Position numbers and translations under genes: made by a program
Shown here: in pieces, positions 1-10,800 of the stretch
Position numbering within the stretch: position 1 is the first letter of the stretch
How the letters are laid out: each line of letters starts with the position of its first letter
NCBI RefSeq assembly: GCF_030867095.1
Contig: NC_081826.1
Coordinates: 43,316,001-43,380,000, forward strand
Direction: 5' to 3'
Source: Alligator mississippiensis
Lineage: Eukaryota; Chordata; Crocodylia; Alligatoridae
Length of the DNA stretch: 64,000 nucleotides
Notes under the pieces: model-generated
Told to the model about the DNA's origin: nothing
What the model saw: only the letters and a program-made list of their open reading frames with translations
Database searches by the model: none

Positions 1-2640
1 CTTCTTTGGAAAGAATACTTAGAATTTATTTCAGACATTTTATCCCGAAGGACCTTAAATCACCTCACAAATCTTATGTAAACAACAGCACTGAAATGCA
101 GCCATCTCTGGAATGGAGAGTGGCAGCCAGTTGGCATATATTCATCATACAAGAATAAGGGAAGGAGATATTTTTGGTCAAGGGCACCAGGGCCAACCCC
201 TTCTGCTACAAAAAAAGTGCTTCAGAAGTTTTAAAGTACAGCTTTATTCTGAAAAGTGAAAAGTGATTGTTCCTAATTGGCAATAGATTTGTCTCTGGTA
301 CCCTAATACTCAGGCTGCCACATAGGGTGACTTAAGTAAATAAAAATAATTTTTGTTACTTTTTGTCCCTGCTAATACTGCAGAAATTACGCAGCCAAGA
401 TGGCATGAGCTGACTTCTATTCTGGTTTCTGCATCATCATCGGTCTTGTTTCTACCATAGAATCGTTATTCTTGATGATGAGAGAGCCAGAAAAAGCCAA
501 GTGGGATTTTAATAGTTGCAGGCCCGGTAATACATGTCAAGTAAGCAAATTTGTTAGGAGTTAACCAGGAACAAAATAGTGCAACTGCACAATGCTCTGT
601 GAAGAAGCTTTTCAGAACAGAATTCGTACTTTAATGGCCATTTATAGCAGGCAGGACCATACCTCACCCAAAATAACCTCTCAGCCAAATATAAAATACT
701 CCATTTTGGTTGTGTCTACATGGCTGTAAACCGGACTGTATCCATGCATACAAATGATACTAATTCATTGCAACAACAGAACTGGCAAATTGCTATAGTG
801 TTCTTAATCCTCTTGGAATCAGCAATTTCACATCTGAGTAAGTTACATTGTACTAATGGCCCCCGGTCACATCTGTTCTCCAAGTATTTTGGCAGCCCTC
901 CAGCTGCCTTCTCACACTGCTTGCTTGCTGTCCTGACCAGCTGGTTTCTTTACTTGAGTGGCTTCTAGTGCTCTGGATCATGGCGACTGAACACTGCCTC
1001 CCTATTTGGATACTGGCACACAATCTGGTTCTGCCCATTTGTGTTTGCAGGCTCCAGGAGTCAGCAGACCAGACAGTACACCTAGCATTTTTGATAGCCT
1101 TGTGTCACTCCTGGTTACTGTGCTTCTAATTGAGGTCCTTGCATTTCAAGGAGAGGCAAAAACATATACCACTGAGGGGTAAGGATATAGAAACTGATGC
1201 TTTTGAAGGGGCTGCTAATGGCTGGACCACCACATAGTGCCATGTTAAAACTAAGGATAGGAAACTGGCTTGCAAGAGGGAAAAGGACAAACACCAGGTA
1301 GCATCCTACCTACCTGTCCAGAGTATGAGGAATTGGACAAGATTTTGACACAGGTCATCAACATCAAGCTCCTTCCCTTCAGGCATGACCAACGGACAAT
1401 AGGAAACCAAAGACTGTACAACATGCAACTTCTGGCATGAAGATGTGTCTGACCATCAGAAGCTCTTCAATGCACAGGAGCTGGCCAACAACATGTTCTA
1501 AAGGGTCTGGGAACCTAAGGCCCCATCTACCTGGCCAGTGAGTCATCTGCCCCTGAGAACATGCAGGCTGCCAGAAGTCAGAATACTAGTTTAATAGCTG
1601 CCTTAAACCATGGGCCCACAGAGCCCAGGCTTCCAGTCTAAAACAGTCACAAGACCCATCAGCCAGTTCTGAAACAAGCCATGTGAACATATGAACCACT
1701 ACACGGGCATAAAATGAAAAGAGAACCAAAGCATAAGCATGCAGCATTCAAATACATGATTATACAAAACACTGAACATTCCTGCATGTGCACTGAAGCA
1801 TAATCACTATGATAACTATCATGGATTAAATGCAACCAATCAGTAACAAGTCATGGTCTTCACATGAGCAATTTGTAGCATAGGAGATCTTGCTTTCAGT
1901 CAGTTGTCATTAGTTATGGTTCATACAATCTGGAATTTTTGTGTTCAGGACTCATGCATGGTAAAACATGCAAATAGTGGAAGAGGAAAAAGAAAAAAAA
2001 GCAGCTGTAGAAAAGGAAAAGATCACCAATGTACCAAAAGTGACTTAATTTTTTTCACATTAGAATTAACCACATTGGGCACATCATTTACTAGTACTAC
2101 AACAGAAAAAAAAATCCCTTCTGACAAAAAAAGTATATTGATTCATTAGTTACAGATGATATGCCACTTGCAGCTGTAACAGTAGTGAGTCAAGACAATG
2201 ATCTTACTCTAAATGTTACAGGCACTGCTACCTTATTTATTTCCCCTAGCAGAGGTGCCCAGTCCACGGTATATTTGATCAAGCAAACAATTTATTCAGT
2301 TTGTTAGTGTAAGTTTATTATGAGAACTAATCTTAGCAAGGTGTTTCATTATCAGTACAAATCCCAGAAAGACCTCTTTATCCGTATACCAGTATATCTT
2401 TAAAAGGTATTTTATATGGTGATAATCTCAAAACTGTGGGAGGGGGGGTTTATCAGTGCAAACGTATTTATAAAGGAAATCATAGTAATAGGGAGGATAT
2501 ATATTTCACAGTGCTATGGAACTACCAAGGTTAACTCCCAACACGCAGTATATTCATTGCAAGCCAGCATTAATAACAGAGGAACTTTGAGCATGTTCAC
2601 AAGGTCTATGAAATGAAAGTTTAGATGTATAAAGTACATG
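1..2640. other. Non-genic, mostly unique AT-rich DNA
   Basis: I see no convincing gene, RNA or intact mobile element here. The reading frames are short and lack recognisable motifs. The stretch from about 1200 to 1600 has a coding-like look in two frames on the + strand (for example PEYEELDKILTQ), but it is interrupted and I could not identify it, so it is listed only as a finding. Confidence 0.6.
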
Positions 2641-2649
2641 TCAGAGCTC

Positions 2650-2869
2650 ATAGGTGATGGGTAGGGAAGGCATGGGGAGGGGGGCATGTGCCCCCCTGAA
2701 ATTGGCCCTTGCCAGCCAGGGAGTGGGGGGCAATGGCCAGTGCCCCCCTGAGATTGTGGGGGTGCTGAGAGAAGTGCTGACAGTGGTGACTGGCTGCTGG
2801 GGGACCCCCCCCAGTTGGAGATCAGCTGCTGGTGACCCCCCAGTATCAGGAGGCATCAGTCACCTATGA
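2650..2869. mobile_element. Short TIR DNA transposon (220 bp) with target-site duplication
   Basis: The element is flanked on both sides by the same 8 bases, CAGAGCTC (2642-2649 and 2870-2877). Its ends are inverted: ATAGGTGA at the left and TCACCTAT near the right. The core is GC-rich, with GGGGGGCATGTGCCCCCC-type palindromes. The 8-bp duplication and absence of a transposase frame suggest a non-autonomous hAT-type element. Because duplication and terminal repeat overlap by a base or two, the exact ends could shift slightly. Confidence 0.7.
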
Positions 2870-2939
2870 CAGAGCTCAAACATTGCAAGGCTGGGCTTTC
2901 TTCTTCCTGGCTCCCCAACAGGTGGTTTAAAGGGTCTGC

Positions 2940-3640
2940 AGCTCAGGCACACAAACCTCGAAGTACAGCAGCTTTAATCATGACCAGCATCCAGAGAAAT
3001 GAGGGAGGGTAAATGAGGAGCAGGGGGTGTCTCTCTAGGAGGAGAAACAAAAGGAGAGAGAGAGGCTGAGAGGGAAGTTCTCTCCATGACCAAGGTACTG
3101 GTGGAGAAGGCAATGCAGTAGCAGGGGAAGTGGGGGGGGGCAATTGGGGTGAGTGCCCCAGGACCTGAAGTAAAGGGGCACCAACAGGCATTGCCCAGCT
3201 GGGATGGGGCATGGGTTGGAGCTGCTAGCAGCTCATTTTGTGGGGGTGCAGGGACAGGGGAAGGGTGGCTCCTGCCACCGCATGCACTCCTGGGCAAGCA
3301 TGGGGGGGGGGGGGGCGTGTGCCCCCCAGCACTGTGCACGGGGCAAGGGTGGGCTGCCGCTGGGGGCTTTGCTCCAGGTGCCAAATTTTGTTGCTATGGC
3401 ACTGGGAGAAGGAGCCCACTGTGACAAGGCAGCTGGCACAAAAGGGTCTCATAGATGCAGAACAGGGCCTTGCTGTGATTGAGCAGACTGTACAAATGGA
3501 GAAGGAGGTACAGCTGCTGCAGATAATGAACAGAAAAACACTGTAGGAGACCATGCTGTATTACAGCTGCTGCCCCCTGTTCACCTGCCCCCTGTGACAC
3601 TCCTCTGCACTCATATTAGCTCCAGGTTTCACAGGCCCAG
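2940..3640. other. GC-rich repeat-like stretch with a G-run
   Basis: This stretch is far more GC-rich than its surroundings and includes a run of about 14 G near 3301-3315, followed by a CCCCCC block that can pair with it. Overlapping open frames occur on both strands, as expected from low stop-codon frequency in GC-rich DNA. The G-run/CCCCCC motif resembles the core of the element at 2650-2869, so I take it as transposon-derived but cannot define ends. Confidence 0.4.
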
Positions 3641-4191
3641 TTCTACAGACCCTGGAAATTACCTCCTCTTAGGAGTGCTTGTTCACTACTAGAAGTCCCT
3701 GCCACAGCTCCTTACAGCCCAGCAGTGAAAGCAGCTTCTGGTGGGAACTTGACTCCTCTGATCCTTCCAACTGAAACATGGGGTTGGTGCCACCATGCCA
3801 CTCCAGCTCCCACAATTCATGAGTGGCACCAAGGGAAAAGGCCACAAGGGTGACTGCACATTTTCCTGCAGTGAGGCAAAAATTCAAAGTTTTATGAACT
3901 AAAACATTCCTGGTTCTTTCATTCTAACCCTTTATTTCAGTGTGCTTTGCACAACCTTTAAATACTAGCACCTATGTGGAAATAAAGATTTTCTTTTATT
4001 TTTGAAGATTTGATTCTTGCCAAAATGTTCCTTCTTCCTCTGCATGTAGAATTCAGAGAGATCTACAAAGGCTCTACAAAGCAGATGTAACAACTTCTGC
4101 TGAGAAAGAGAAATCCTGTGCAGACCAGTAGGCCCAGGGACTCCAATTGGCTAGGCACTGAAAGCAAAAGCTCCACAACTTTATGAAAGCA

Positions 4192-4527
4192 CTAACCAAC
4201 TGCCTGTCAAGAATGGCGGGGGGTGGAGGGGCTGGGATGGAGTGCTGCCACCTAACACCCCATGCTGCTGCTGTTCTGCCTCTTGCAGGGAGCAGGGTCC
4301 AGTCCTTGGGGCTGCTTGCAGGGAGTGGGGTGGGGGAGCCAAGGCCAGCAGCTCCCCCACCCTCTGTCCCTGTGTCCCCACCATCATAGTGCCACTCCAC
4401 TGCTGCCAGCTCCTGTTGGAATGCTTGTTTGCACTCTGATTGGCTGTTTTGTCAGCCAATCAGCGTGTGAATAAAGCATTATAGACAGACAGACAGACAG
4501 GCAGACTTAGGTTTTTATAATATTAGA
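4192..4527 (-). mobile_element. Helitron-like non-autonomous element, copy 1
   Basis: Read on the minus strand, the element starts near TCTAATATTATAAAAACC, passes through a GTCT microsatellite, and ends at GGTTAG followed by T. A short hairpin (GCCATTCTTGACAGGC) lies just before the end. TC at the 5' end, a hairpin and a CTRR-like 3' end are the known marks of Helitrons, which insert without a target-site duplication, and none is seen here. The 3' end matches a second copy at 35874. No Rep/helicase frame is present. A LINE-type repeat is the alternative reading. Confidence 0.5.
4482..4505. repeat. (GACA)n microsatellite
   Basis: About five GACA units plus one GGCA variant, inside the Helitron-like element near its 5' end. 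Confidence 0.9.
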
Positions 4528-4617
4528 ATGGAGGCACAAAGAACATGCAAAAGCAAACCCTGCATGGCAATAATATACACTGAGTAATGAGCCATGATAG
4601 TCTGAAGTCAAGCAGAA

Positions 4618-4680
4618 GGCAGGGTAGATTTGCATCTTATAGGTGAACTAAATCAGAGATGTATAGCACAAGGTTTTGCA
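4618..4680 (+). repeat. Fragment of the foldback repeat family seen at 22165
   Basis: The stretch containing GGGTAGATTTGCA, then a CTAAATCAGA core and AGCACAAG, matches the left arm of the inverted-repeat element at 22165-22694. Only this part of the arm is present, so it is an end fragment. Confidence 0.55.
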
Positions 4681-4687
4681 AGTACCT

Positions 4688-4717
4688 GGTTAGGTTAGGT
4701 TAGGTTAGGTTAGGTTA
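4688..4717. repeat. (GGTTA)6 pentanucleotide microsatellite
   Basis: Six perfect GGTTA units in 30 bp, equivalent to TTAGG repeats. It sits just upstream of a CR1 3' end. The vertebrate telomere repeat is TTAGGG, so this is not a telomere relic of the usual type. Confidence 0.95.
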
Positions 4718-4774
4718 ATATGTAATAATGTGCAAGCCTTCCAGCACTCTGCAGGAAGATGCCTCTGCTACTGC

Positions 4775-5182
4775 CAGAGTGATATACTGAGGGATCTGGA
4801 CCTCTTCAGCCTCTGCAGGAGAAGGCTGAGAGGTGATCTTGTGGCCACCTACAAATCCATTAGGGAGATGCAGCAAGGGATCGGAGATGCTCTGTTCACC
4901 AGGGCACCTCTTGGGGTAACAAGGAACAATGGCCACAAACTGACAGAGGGCAGTTTTAGACTAGATATCAGGAAAAACTTCTTCACGGTAGGGGTGGCCA
5001 AAATTTGGAATGGGCTTCCAAGGGAGGTGGTGCTCTCCCCTACCTTGGGGGTCTTTAAGAGAAGGCTGGATAGGCATCTGGCTGGCATCATCTGACCCCA
5101 ACACTCTTTCCTGCCTAGGCAGGGGGTCGGATCTGTTGAGGTCCCTTCCGACCCTAGCATCTATGAATCTATGAATCTATGA
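4775..5182 (+). mobile_element. CR1 LINE, 3' end (ORF2 C-terminus and 3' tail)
   Basis: A heavily 5'-truncated CR1. An open frame to 5095 encodes the conserved C-terminal part of CR1 ORF2, with LRDLDLFSLCRRRLRGDL, then a GVTRNNGHKL block and the WNGLPREVV block, ending at LAGII. After the stop comes the typical short 3' untranslated part (GGGGGTCGGATCTGTTGAGG) and the terminal repeat ATCTATGA in about three units. The tail is well preserved and there is no stop in the coding part, so the insertion is fairly young. Truncation at the 5' end is normal for CR1. Confidence 0.93.
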
Positions 5183-5229
5183 TATTACATTGTCATTCTA
5201 TGTAAAATGAATGAAGGGGTATAGAGTCT

Positions 5230-5820
5230 GTTTATAGAATCCTAGAGCTAAAAGGGAGTTTGAAGGTCAAGTAGGCCTATGTAAAGGTTAGATTCACTTT
5301 CCTAAACTATCCCAGACAGATACTTATTCACTCTCTTAAAAACCTCCAATGAGAGACATGCTATATAACCTTCCTAAGTGACTTGTTCTATTGTCCAACT
5401 GTTCTTACAGTTCGGAAGTTTTTTCTGTGATTTAATCTGCCCTGCCCTTTGTAGCAATTTTTCTTCAACTTCTTTATGGCAGCCTTTCAAATATTTGAAA
5501 ACTGCTATCACATCTCCCATTAATTACCTTTCCTCCTAACTCAACATACCAAGTTTCCTTAATTTTCTTCATATGGTTTGCATTCCAACCCTTTTAATAT
5601 CTTCTTATCACCTATTTCTGTACTTTCTCCAATTTCTCTACCCCCTTCTTCAAATGCAATACTCTAGATTGGACAAAAGTGGATAGTGCTCTAGCAGAGG
5701 CTTTATGACTCCCACACAGAATGGTACTACCACCTCCGGTGTCTGACAAAAAATGCTTCTTTTAATGCATTCCAAAACTACATCACAGCTATGACACTGA
5801 CATCTCCCCTATAGTTAACT
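5230..5820 (-). mobile_element. Old CR1-like LINE fragment, minus strand
   Basis: The + strand shows the reverse complement of an ancient CR1 3' region: AGAATCCTAGAGCTAAAAGG at the left, then the ACAGATACTTATTCACT and AAAACCTCCAATGA blocks, and further right the ACTTTCTCCAATTT and CAATACTCTAGATTGGAC blocks known from amniote CR1. It is much more diverged than the copy just upstream, with many small gaps and no open frame. The two CR1 pieces lie in opposite orientations and so come from separate insertions. Confidence 0.8.
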
Positions 5821-6099
5821 GACGTGCTATAAAATGTTTAATTTAAAATGAATAAAGATATGAAAAGCACTCAAAACTAGACCTTTGAGCAGAAAACACT
5901 CCCATAGCCCAGGAGGCTGTGACATTGCTAGTAGTGTCATGTGCCACAAACCAAGTGACAGAAAGCTGTAATCAAGCTATGTAATCAAACCATAAGGCTC
6001 TTTACACAAAAAAGTTGTATAAAATGTCCTGAATGATGTGCTCCTATGCAACTGTCATCAAGGTGGGGGCATCTCACAAGCTCCTCATTGTGCCCTGAA

Positions 6100-7150
6100 A
6101 GTCTCTTATGCAGTCTCCCAGCCCTCCCTTATTGCCATAGGTGTTGTGAGAACATAGCACACAGTTTTAGGTTGAGAGAGGGATTGTCAGCTGTTTCAAG
6201 CCTTCCAATTAGTGACTGCCATCTGCTCTTCAGTCTCCTCAAGTCACATTCTACTGGCTTTCTGCCTCTGCTATGGCAGTAGCTAAACCGTTCTTTTCTG
6301 TCATCTAAATGTCCAGTAAAAGCCTTCATCAGTCATAACAGTTGAGGGCAAGCAGGCTTTCCCCGAATATGTTAAGAAACACTGATACCTTTAACATCCA
6401 AACAATTTTGCTAGCAAAACTGGCAAGAGTTCCTAAAAATTCCATCATGAACTTTTTCAGACCAACTTGTATTATCATGGGCAAACCTGCCATGCTTATT
6501 GACCAGGCCTTAGAGCACAACAGAGATATTGGTTATAGGTTTCTATGAATACCAAGGGACAAATAATAAGAATTTGGGTTCCATCAACTGCACCGTTTCA
6601 AATGGAGAACCACATGCGTGTAAAGCTATCAGTAGACCCCTGAGCATTGGTAAGCTGGATAACAGAGTGACGGTGCCTATTTTATGTGGTGTCCACCACC
6701 ATAACACCAGCCCAACAGTCAATCTGTTCATGCCAAATCAATTAGCAAAGAGCTAACAGCAGCTGCTCAAGGATTGAACTGTCATGTAGTAATAGCTGCA
6801 CACTTCTGAATGACTAAACGCTGTTTCACGCTGGTGAGCTACCTCTGCAACTCTGGGATCAGCTCTATGCAGATCTCCAGGAAAGTGCCCTTTTTCATTC
6901 TGAAGCCACTGCTAGTTATCCCAGATCAGCAACATAATCCTTTCCCACCAGGTGATGTTCTTTTTGTGATCCCAGAAATGACTCCACACAGAGTGAATCT
7001 CCTGAAACAGATGCATGGTCTCACTTTCCTCCTCCTCTTCCCTGCCCTCAGTCATAGCTATCCAGTGGCACAAACGTGGCTTCATACACCCACCTACCAG
7101 CATGACAGCACAAAGCTGTTTCATTCATAACAAGCTGTTAGGAGTTTGCA
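6100..7150 (-). pseudogene. PIF/Harbinger DNA transposase relic (HARBI1-like DDE nuclease)
   Basis: The minus strand carries a decayed Harbinger transposase. The C-terminal part is open at 6129-6329, with FTGHLDDRKERFSYCHSRGR followed by VECDLRRLKSRW, which matches the end of the DDE_Tnp_4 domain and keeps the glutamate of the VE block. Upstream, at about 6430-6510 in another frame, GRFAHDNTSWSEKVHDGIF is the second conserved block and keeps its aspartate at 6444-6449. Near 6600-6650 the block containing the first aspartate is disrupted. Frame changes and stops separate these parts, so no active enzyme is possible. The region from 6750 to 7150 probably covers the N-terminal part but is poorly conserved. 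I could not find the terminal repeats or the 3-bp target duplication. A host HARBI1 gene is unlikely given the decay. Confidence 0.82.
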
Positions 7151-7719
7151 AACAGTGCCAGCTACCTAAAAAGAAGCATGCCATTGGATGGTGAGATAAC
7201 AACCATGAGATTTTTAGAATTTGATTCCCCAGACATGGCATGCTGTGGCTTCAGCTCTTTTTAGCTACCATGTACCAGGGGAACAATCCCACAGTCCTTA
7301 GAGCCTGTTAGCAGCTCTGTAGAGCATGAGATACCCACTCACGATGCTGAGCACATGGTTTGGAAATTCTCCCTGTTGAAGCAATGACTGGAGTGAGGTA
7401 AAGCTCCCTATTCATTGGGATGTGGCTGCTGAGTGTCACTTTACACAAAGCAGTTAAGATGAAGCATCTCACTTCAAAGTAAATCCCCTCAATCAAAGAA
7501 ACCTTGAAAAGGAAAAAAGTCTAAATTGACCCTTCAGAGATTTTAATCTGTGATTGTAAGAAAGTTACAAGCTACTTAGTAAGACCTTGAAAAGGGCATG
7601 GAAGCCTACCCCAAAGCCTGTGTCTCTCAGCCACTCAGTTTTCTGTTTCCAGTCTTTTTTTGGGTTATCTTACTCCAGACAAACAGTGCTAGTTAAACTA
7701 TTCATCCCAAGTACATATG

Positions 7720-7890
7720 GTGCCTCATTTATCATCTCAACACCCCTGTGAGGAAGAAAGTACTGTTATTCCTCTTTTATAGATAGGGAGATACATCTTA
7801 GAGAGGGCGTGTTTGCCAATAACACACAATAAATCAGAGGAGTAGAGAATGAACTTGGATCTGTCTCCCAGGTGGTAGGCTATACACCTT
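7720..7890 (+). repeat. MIR-like SINE
   Basis: The order of blocks CCTCATTTAT, CTCAACACCCCTGTGAGG, GTACTGTTATTCCTCTTTTA, then a degenerate AACTTGGATC...TCCCAGG part matches the core of MIR/CORE-SINEs. It is diverged, consistent with an ancient insertion. Confidence 0.75.
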
Positions 7891-8050
7891 ACACTGGAAT
7901 GTCTTCTCTTTCTGGCCCTGACAGAGTGTCATTTATTAGAAAATCAGTAAATATCCTTAAAAGAAAATAATTTGCAGAGACTCTAAAAGTTCAGAAGGAA
8001 GAGCAGAGGGAAAGTTTATGAATGAAGTGCTTGCTATACCCAGTAACACT

Positions 8051-8306
8051 GGGCACGTCTACACAAGATACTACTGCACAATCATTACTGTGCATTTTTT
8101 TAGTATTTGTATTAGTAAGTACTAAATAAATGCTCAGCAACAGGAGTTACTGTACAGTAGCACCAGTGAACATCTTTTAGATGACGCTACTGCGCAGTAG
8201 CATAATAATAGTGTACAGTAGCATATTAGGACTGTCCGTGCTGTGATATGCAACTGCACCATATTTTTTGGCTACTGCACAGTCAGCGTCTCATGTTGAG
8301 ACGCTC
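8051..8306. mobile_element. Non-autonomous hAT-like element, GGGCACGTCTACAC family
   Basis: The left end GGGCACGTCTACACAAGA is characteristic of a family with several members here (12547, 57682, 58064, possibly 33427). The right end (TTGAGACGCTC) is a decayed inverted copy. CACTGG appears at both borders as a likely target-site remnant. The interior is full of CAGTAGC/CTACTGC motifs, also family-typical. No coding sequence. Confidence 0.6.
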
Positions 8307-9331
8307 ACTGGTGCCATTAATGAGGAGAGGCAGAAGACCAGCAACAGCCAGTCCTGAGGATTAGAGTATCAGAAGAAAATATTTCACCTGCGGCTGCTAT
8401 TTTAATGTGAACTCCTAATGAGTGGAAAGACAGCAGTTTTGACTGAGATGATATTATTTAAAACTGACTGCATTCTCAGATGGTGATAGTCCTTTTCTTA
8501 GTCAAACAATAGACATCAGACACAATGTGACAGGGAATCAGAGGATTAATGAAATGCAAAGGTTTTCCCTATATTTTTAATAGCTACAAATAAAGAACAG
8601 CACCTAAACCTCTATAAAATAGGATAAAAATGGTAAAGAATGTAAATGTTTGCACTTCAGGGCATAAGCCAACCACTACAATGAAGGTATTCCAAAACTA
8701 ACCCTTATGAGGGTTCATGAATCTTCCTTTACAGAATCTAACATTGGTTACTGTCAGAGACAGGATACCAGCCAAGATGAATCATGGGCTGGAAGAGACC
8801 TTGAGAATCCAGTCAGGGCCAACCTTTTTTGGCAGGCGTGCCACAAATTAGCCTGGCATGCTTACAAGTGCCACTCTGATTGCCTTACCCTGCCCAATCT
8901 GATTTCCTGCTTTCTGTTGTGTGTACCCTGATGGGGCAGAATCCAGGACTGCTGTCTCAATGATGAACACAGGGATAGCGGGCTTTCCTATGCAATCAAA
9001 ATAAGTGTCCCTTTGTTCCGAGTAAACTGAGATAGATTAACTTGGCCTACTTCTCAGCATTTAATACAAAGTGGGCCATATTCTGATCTGTGTCAGTGTT
9101 CACCTCAGTGAGAGTGAGGGGAGGCACAAGGGTCACTTTGCCCTTCCCTATTTCCTGAAGCCTTGGGAAGGTTTCAGGCTGGATCTACACGTGGGACTGT
9201 ACCAGTGTAACCAAGTGTAATTGTATCCCAGTTTAGTTAAACTGGTGCAACTGTATGTTTGGACACTCCTAGACATAATTGTCTATTATGGGGTTTCTAA
9301 TTTCTGGGTTCAAACCTATATGATGCTTTAT

Positions 9332-10453
9332 TAGGGTTACCATGCATTCAGGTTTTCCCAAACATATCGTCTTTTTGAGTCCTCCAATCTCCGTCCAGGA
9401 GGTTTTTTGAAATATGAACAAATGTCCAGGATTTTGCTAGTAGAACTGCATTTCCCAGCTTGTCCTAGCAGCACGCATGTTCACCAGGGATCCGGGTTTT
9501 CTGCTTGCTGTGGGAAAATGCAGATTTTCCTCTTTAAAAGAGGAAACCATGGGTTTCCCCTTGCAGGCTAGCAGCCTTCTGCCTAGGAGCTGCTTGGGGT
9601 GACTGGAGGCAGGGGGATTATGTGTGTTTGTGCGTGCACACTCACACGGCCAGCATACAGCTAGGCAGAGTGGTGGGAGTAGCCCCAGAAGCTGGATGCA
9701 GGTAAGTCTATGGGGGGCAGCGGGTGGAGGGCCAGAGCTTGGGGACTGTTCAGGGATGTGTGGATGTGTATGTGTGTGCAGGACATGGGGAACAGGGGGG
9801 AAGCACCTGCCTCTGCAGCAGGCAAAGCGGGTGGAGGAAGTCTTAAAGGGGGCAGTGGGGATCTGCATGGCTGGGCTAGCAGTACTGGGGCTGGTGCCAT
9901 GCTCACAGGTATGGGGCAGCTGGGAGACATTGTCCAAGGGGGAGAGGGACAGGCCATAGTCAGGATCCCCAGTTTGGGGTGGGGGTGCTACAGGCCTCCC
10001 TTCCTCTTCCCTTTAGCCCATGCCAAGGCCAGACTTACTCCCCCACCACCCACATGAGGGATGTGGGCAGCTGGGTGTCCCCTGCACCAGGGCTGGGGGG
10101 AGGGGAGAGGGCAGGGGGCTGTGGGTTGGGAGTGAGGGACACCATCTGGGACAGGGGGCTGTGGGTTGGGAGTGAAGGGCACCAGAAGGGCCAGAAGTCA
10201 GTGTGTCAGGAGAGAGGGGCACTGGAAGGGCCAGAGGGCTGCGGGTGGGAAGTGAGAGGCACTGGTAGGGCCAGGGAGCTGTGGGTTGGGAGTGAGGGGC
10301 ACCAGCAGAGATGTGGGGGAGAGGGCTGTGGCTTCATTTTTGTTTTACGTTTAATTTCTGAGGCAATAACACTTTTATTTACTGTAACTGTTAGAAACTG
10401 CCCTGCCCCCGACAGGTATCCTGTTTTTTAGAACTGGAAATATGGTAACCCTA
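9332..10453. mobile_element. hAT-like TIR element (1.1 kb) with GC-rich core
   Basis: The ends are perfect inverted repeats TAGGGTTACCAT and ATGGTAACCCTA, flanked by GCTTTAT on both sides (9325-9331 and 10454-10460). The next inner bases are also roughly complementary (CAGG-TTTT against AAAACAGGATACC). The core holds a GC-rich segment with a short minisatellite and no transposase. Large ORFs on either strand in this core have no recognisable domain and are treated as artefacts of base composition. Confidence 0.8.
10111..10325. repeat. Degenerate minisatellite, about 40-bp unit, five copies
   Basis: Units begin with GGGCTGTGGGTTGGGAGTGA and end near GGGCACCAG(A)AGGGCCAG. Five units in a row can be aligned, with point changes and small gaps, inside the TIR element at 9332-10453. 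Confidence 0.75.
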
Positions 10454-10639
10454 GCTTTATGCATGTGCTGCCTGGCTTAAAGGGACATGTTGAGGCTACT
10501 GAATCAGCACAACAGCTAGCCAGCATCAGTTCAAATTAGATCTTTGCCATACAGCTGGGGGAGAAGGTGGCTGCAGTTGTCCTTGCATAAAAGGGCTTTT
10601 AAATTGGAGGAAATATGCTCCTAGTAATAAGAGCCCTAG

Positions 10640-10800
10640 ACAGAGACAGGTTGCCCTTGGCTGGGTCACCTTGTACAAGCCACTTCTCTTCTCTGTATCA
10701 TATTTTCCCTATCTTCACAATGGGGATGATGCTATTGTCCCCCATTGCAAGGCACTTTGGGATCAACTGGTAGAAAGCACTGTATAAGAAGTAGCGTGTG
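10640..10800 (-). repeat. MIR-like SINE, minus strand
   Basis: Blocks TTGCCCTTGGCTGGGTCACC, AAGCCACTTCTCTT, CACAATGGGGATGATG and AAAGCACTGTATAAG follow the order expected for a reversed MIR/CORE-SINE. Diverged. Confidence 0.65.

Noticed and set aside
3238-3546. Possible coiled-coil peptide (VIEQTVQMEKEVQLLQIM)
   Set aside because: It is a short segment at the edge of a GC-rich repeat with no further support or recognisable family.
4688-4717. Interstitial telomere
   Set aside because: The unit is TTAGG, not TTAGGG, and the tract is only 30 bp, so a microsatellite is the simpler explanation.
9437-10057. Frames of up to 166 residues on both strands
   Set aside because: They fall in the GC-rich core of the element at 9332-10453, including its minisatellite.
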